Shown piece by piece: positions 62,156 to 64,000 of a DNA stretch of 64,000 nucleotides (position 1 is its first letter; every line of letters starts with the position of its first letter). The notes below the pieces were generated by a model. It ran no database searches. It worked only from the letters and a program-made list of their open reading frames with translations, and had not been told where the DNA came from. The stretch comes from Paenibacillus andongensis (GTDB taxonomy: Bacteria > Bacillota > Bacilli > Paenibacillales > NBRC-103111): NCBI RefSeq assembly GCF_025369935.1, contig NZ_CP104467.1, positions 6,703,001 to 6,767,000 of the forward strand, written 5' to 3'. The position numbers were made by a program, and so were the translations under genes.

Positions 62156-63667
62156 TTAAACTAATTTCAATCGAATGACGTTCCACGATGCTTTGCCAAG
62201 TACCGCCTGAATCTGGCTGTTTGAAGTTGTGGTCGCATTACCGCCTGTGTGAGGCTTCACCCGATCTTGGGCATCAATGGTATTCGAAGCTTTCAGATCA
62301 TCGTTCTCCAGAACGATATGCTCGATAACTCGACATTCACCAAAACTGCGTAGATCCAGCTCCAGCGGGAGTGCTTCCTCCAGATGACGGTTAACTGCAA
62401 AGATCGTTACTTCAGACTTGTCTTCGTTATGAACCGCAACGGCTTCCAAATAAGGCACATCCGTATAATCCTTCGCGTCGTATTTCGGTGATTTGATCAG
62501 CGGTACAAGAACAGTCCCTCGTCCAAACACACTTGCGTGCATGTAAGGATAATAGATCGTCTGCTTCCAAGCTGCTCCCCCATTCGCTGTCATGATTGGT
62601 GCAATGACGTTAACGAGTTGTGCCAAACAAGCCATCTTCACACGATCCGCACGCTTCAACATGGAGATAAGCATACAACCAACTAACAAGGCATCTTCGT
62701 GGTTGTAGATGTCTTCAAGCTGCGGTGGCGCGATGGACCAAGGCTCTATTTTGCGATCCGCATCATTGGAATGATACCAAACATTCCATTCGTCGAAGGA
62801 TAAATTGATTTTCTTCTTTCCGCGCTTTTTGGCCTGAATGTAATCCGCCGTCGAGATCACCGTATGAATGAACAGATCCATGCCCATAGATTGTGCGAGG
62901 AAATTGGCTGAATCCTTATCACGATTGCCATAATATTGATGCAGTGAAATATAATCAACGTGATCATACGTATGCTCAAGTACAGTCGCTTCCCAGTCAG
63001 GGAAAGTCGGCATATTCAAATTGGAGCTGCCACAAGCAACAAGTTCGATCGAAGGGTCTACCCACTTCATGACTTTGGCCGTTTCACAAGCTGCGCGTCC
63101 GTATTCCGCGGCTGTTTTGCTGCCTATTTGCCAAGGGCCATCCATTTCGTTGCCTAAACACCAGGTTTTGATATTATGAGGCGCCTTGTACCCATGACTA
63201 ATCCGTAAATCACTCCAATAGGTACCGCCTTTGATATTGGAATATTCAATGATATCTCTTGCCTCATCAGGACCGCGAGTCCCCAGATTAACAGCCATCA
63301 TTGCTTCTGTATTTGCTTTACGGCACCAATCCATGAATTCGTTCAGCCCAACCAAGTTAGGTTCAATGGTGCGCCAAGCCAGATCAAGCCTCTTCTTACG
63401 TCCTTCTAACGGTCCAATGCCATCCTCCCAGTTGTAACCGGATACAAAGTTGCCTCCCGGATAACGAACAATCGGAACATCCAACCCTTTTACCAGCTCC
63501 AGTACGTCAGCTCGAAAGCCTTGCTCATCCGCTTGCGGATGTCCAGGTTCATAAATCCCGCCATAGACCGCGCGTCCCAAATGCTCAATAAATGAGCCAT
63601 AAATACGAGAATCTACTTCTCCAATTTTAAAATCTTTGTCGACAATCATACTTGCTTTCATAGACAT
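62156..63667 (-). CDS. abfA: Alpha-L-arabinofuranosidase, GH51
   Basis: 503 residues from the ATG at 63667 (GAGGTG six bases upstream). The (beta/alpha)8 barrel carries the acid/base Glu in WCLGNEMDGPW and the nucleophile Glu in LSFDEWNVWY. A C-terminal beta-sandwich follows. No signal peptide, so it works inside the cell on imported arabino-oligosaccharides. Divergent from an ArsR-type regulator with which it shares a bracketed control region. Confidence 0.95.
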   Translation of the reverse strand: MSMKASMIVDKDFKIGEVDSRIYGSFIEHLGRAVYGGIYEPGHPQADEQGFRADVLELVKGLDVPIVRYPGGNFVSGYNWEDGIGPLEGRKKRLDLAWRTIEPNLVGLNEFMDWCRKANTEAMMAVNLGTRGPDEARDIIEYSNIKGGTYWSDLRISHGYKAPHNIKTWCLGNEMDGPWQIGSKTAAEYGRAACETAKVMKWVDPSIELVACGSSNLNMPTFPDWEATVLEHTYDHVDYISLHQYYGNRDKDSANFLAQSMGMDLFIHTVISTADYIQAKKRGKKKINLSFDEWNVWYHSNDADRKIEPWSIAPPQLEDIYNHEDALLVGCMLISMLKRADRVKMACLAQLVNVIAPIMTANGGAAWKQTIYYPYMHASVFGRGTVLVPLIKSPKYDAKDYTDVPYLEAVAVHNEDKSEVTIFAVNRHLEEALPLELDLRSFGECRVIEHIVLENDDLKASNTIDAQDRVKPHTGGNATTTSNSQIQAVLGKASWNVIRLKLV

Positions 63668-63685
63668 TACATTCACCTCGTAGTA

Positions 63686-63705
63686 TAATTAATAAAAATA
63701 TGAAT
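63686..63705 (-). promoter_or_regulatory. Inverted-repeat arm in the abfA leader
   Basis: TAATTAATAAAAATATGAAT is the reverse complement, with one mismatch, of 63789-63808. It lies between the predicted abfA start site and its ribosome binding site. Confidence 0.65.
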
Positions 63706-63736
63706 CGGTTAATACATATATTATGTTATTGACTAT

Positions 63737-63765
63737 ATTAAACAATAATCAGCGGATGATTTCAA
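63737..63765 (-). promoter_or_regulatory. Predicted sigma-A promoter of abfA
   Basis: Leftward TTGAAA (63765-63760), 17-base spacer, TTTAAT (63742-63737). The region is very AT-rich, so other hexamer pairs (TTGTTT with TAATAT) are possible. Confidence 0.5.
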
Positions 63766-63788
63766 GCTTTTCATCAGCCTTCTGTTGA

Positions 63789-63808
63789 ATTCATATTTTC
63801 ATTAATTA
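63789..63808 (+). promoter_or_regulatory. Inverted-repeat arm before the ArsR-type gene
   Basis: ATTCATATTTTCATTAATTA, partner of 63686-63705. It ends about 25 bases before the regulator ATG, so a bound regulator could repress both genes. Confidence 0.65.
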
Positions 63809-63832
63809 GTCTACTTATGAGGAGATTGTCCG

Positions 63833-64000
63833 ATGATCCAAACGACAACAGACCGCAAATGGCTGCCGCTGTATGAAGCGCTGGCTAGCGATGTGCGGCT
63901 TAAGATATTGGAACTGCTTGCTGAGAAAGAGACGAATGTCAAGGAATTAGCCCATATGCTCGGATTAAGCAGCGCCATCGTAACCATGCATGTAAAAAAG
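63833..64000 (+). CDS. ArsR-family regulator, 3' end outside window
   Basis: 56 residues to the window edge. GAGGAG precedes the ATG by eight bases. The winged helix-turn-helix is evident: LYEALASDVRLKILELL, then KELAHMLGLSSAIVTMHVKK. Divergence from abfA and the shared inverted repeat suggest that it controls arabinofuranosidase expression. The effector domain is not in the window. Confidence 0.85.
   Translation, partial: MIQTTTDRKWLPLYEALASDVRLKILELLAEKETNVKELAHMLGLSSAIVTMHVKK

Overview
This looks like the chromosome of a spore-forming Gram-positive, most likely Paenibacillus or a close relative. The basis is content, not database search: a complete spore germination operon of GerB, GerA and GerC types plus part of a second GerB-type permease, a YjcZ-type sporulation peptide, LTA-synthase-type and NlpC/P60/M23 cell-wall enzymes, Lpl-type CUT1 sugar transporters, purine-rich ribosome binding sites, and several TTG/GTG starts. 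No rRNA, tRNA, CRISPR or intact prophage was seen.

Layout. 1-4.3 kb: end of a germination-type permease, an actin-like (ParM/StbA) gene, and a divergent M23 peptidase-bactofilin pair, then a HAD hydrolase. 4.3-8.9 kb: a DrrB/BcrA-type ABC exporter divergent from a NarL-type two-component system, then a coiled-coil protein. 8.9-16.6 kb: a repeat-rich gap, then gltD and gltB (glutamate synthase). 16.6-22.7 kb: HD phosphohydrolase, thymidine kinase, diglucosyl/MGDG-synthase-type glycosyltransferase, a membrane protein, two polysaccharide deacetylases and an NlpC/P60 hydrolase. 22.9-26.9 kb: a YCF48-like lipoprotein, a second M23-bactofilin pair and a PD-(D/E)XK nuclease with a C-terminal helix-turn-helix region. 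27.2-36.6 kb: one long leftward gene set (CUT1 transporter, PHP enzyme, LacI regulator, PfkB kinase, calcineurin-type phosphoesterase, M17 aminopeptidase). 36.7-40.6 kb: a Ssu/Tau/NitT-type transporter and a DUF445 protein. 41-44 kb: HD protein, TrmB-type regulator, MgtC, decayed IS1182-type transposase. 44.1-48.8 kb: a five-gene envelope-response module. 49-52.7 kb: germination operon. 52.9-64 kb: bluB, yjcZ-like peptide, HelD, three-gene ABC-2 exporter, LTA-synthase-family protein, cytochrome c lipoprotein, and abfA divergent from an ArsR-type regulator.

The most unusual signal lies between genes. Seven intergenic regions hold arrays of four short palindromic or dyad-related units at nearly constant spacing (about 50, 55-65 and 50 bases between unit starts). 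The unit sequence differs between arrays (CCTGC/GCAGG, TTGTAC/GTACAA, ACCTGCA, GGAACG types), but the geometry is kept. In the two arrays with clearly directional units, the first two point one way and the last two the other. I know of no named element with this layout. A second mobile-looking stem-loop sits directly in front of the Shine-Dalgarno sequence of the downstream gene in two unrelated operons (response regulator and gltD). Three LacI-type operator-like palindromes accompany the long LacI/PfkB/PHP operon, and a 20-base inverted repeat brackets the abfA/arsR control region.

Start sites were moved from the longest open frame wherever a ribosome binding site or a conserved N-terminus supported it; the reason is given in each entry.
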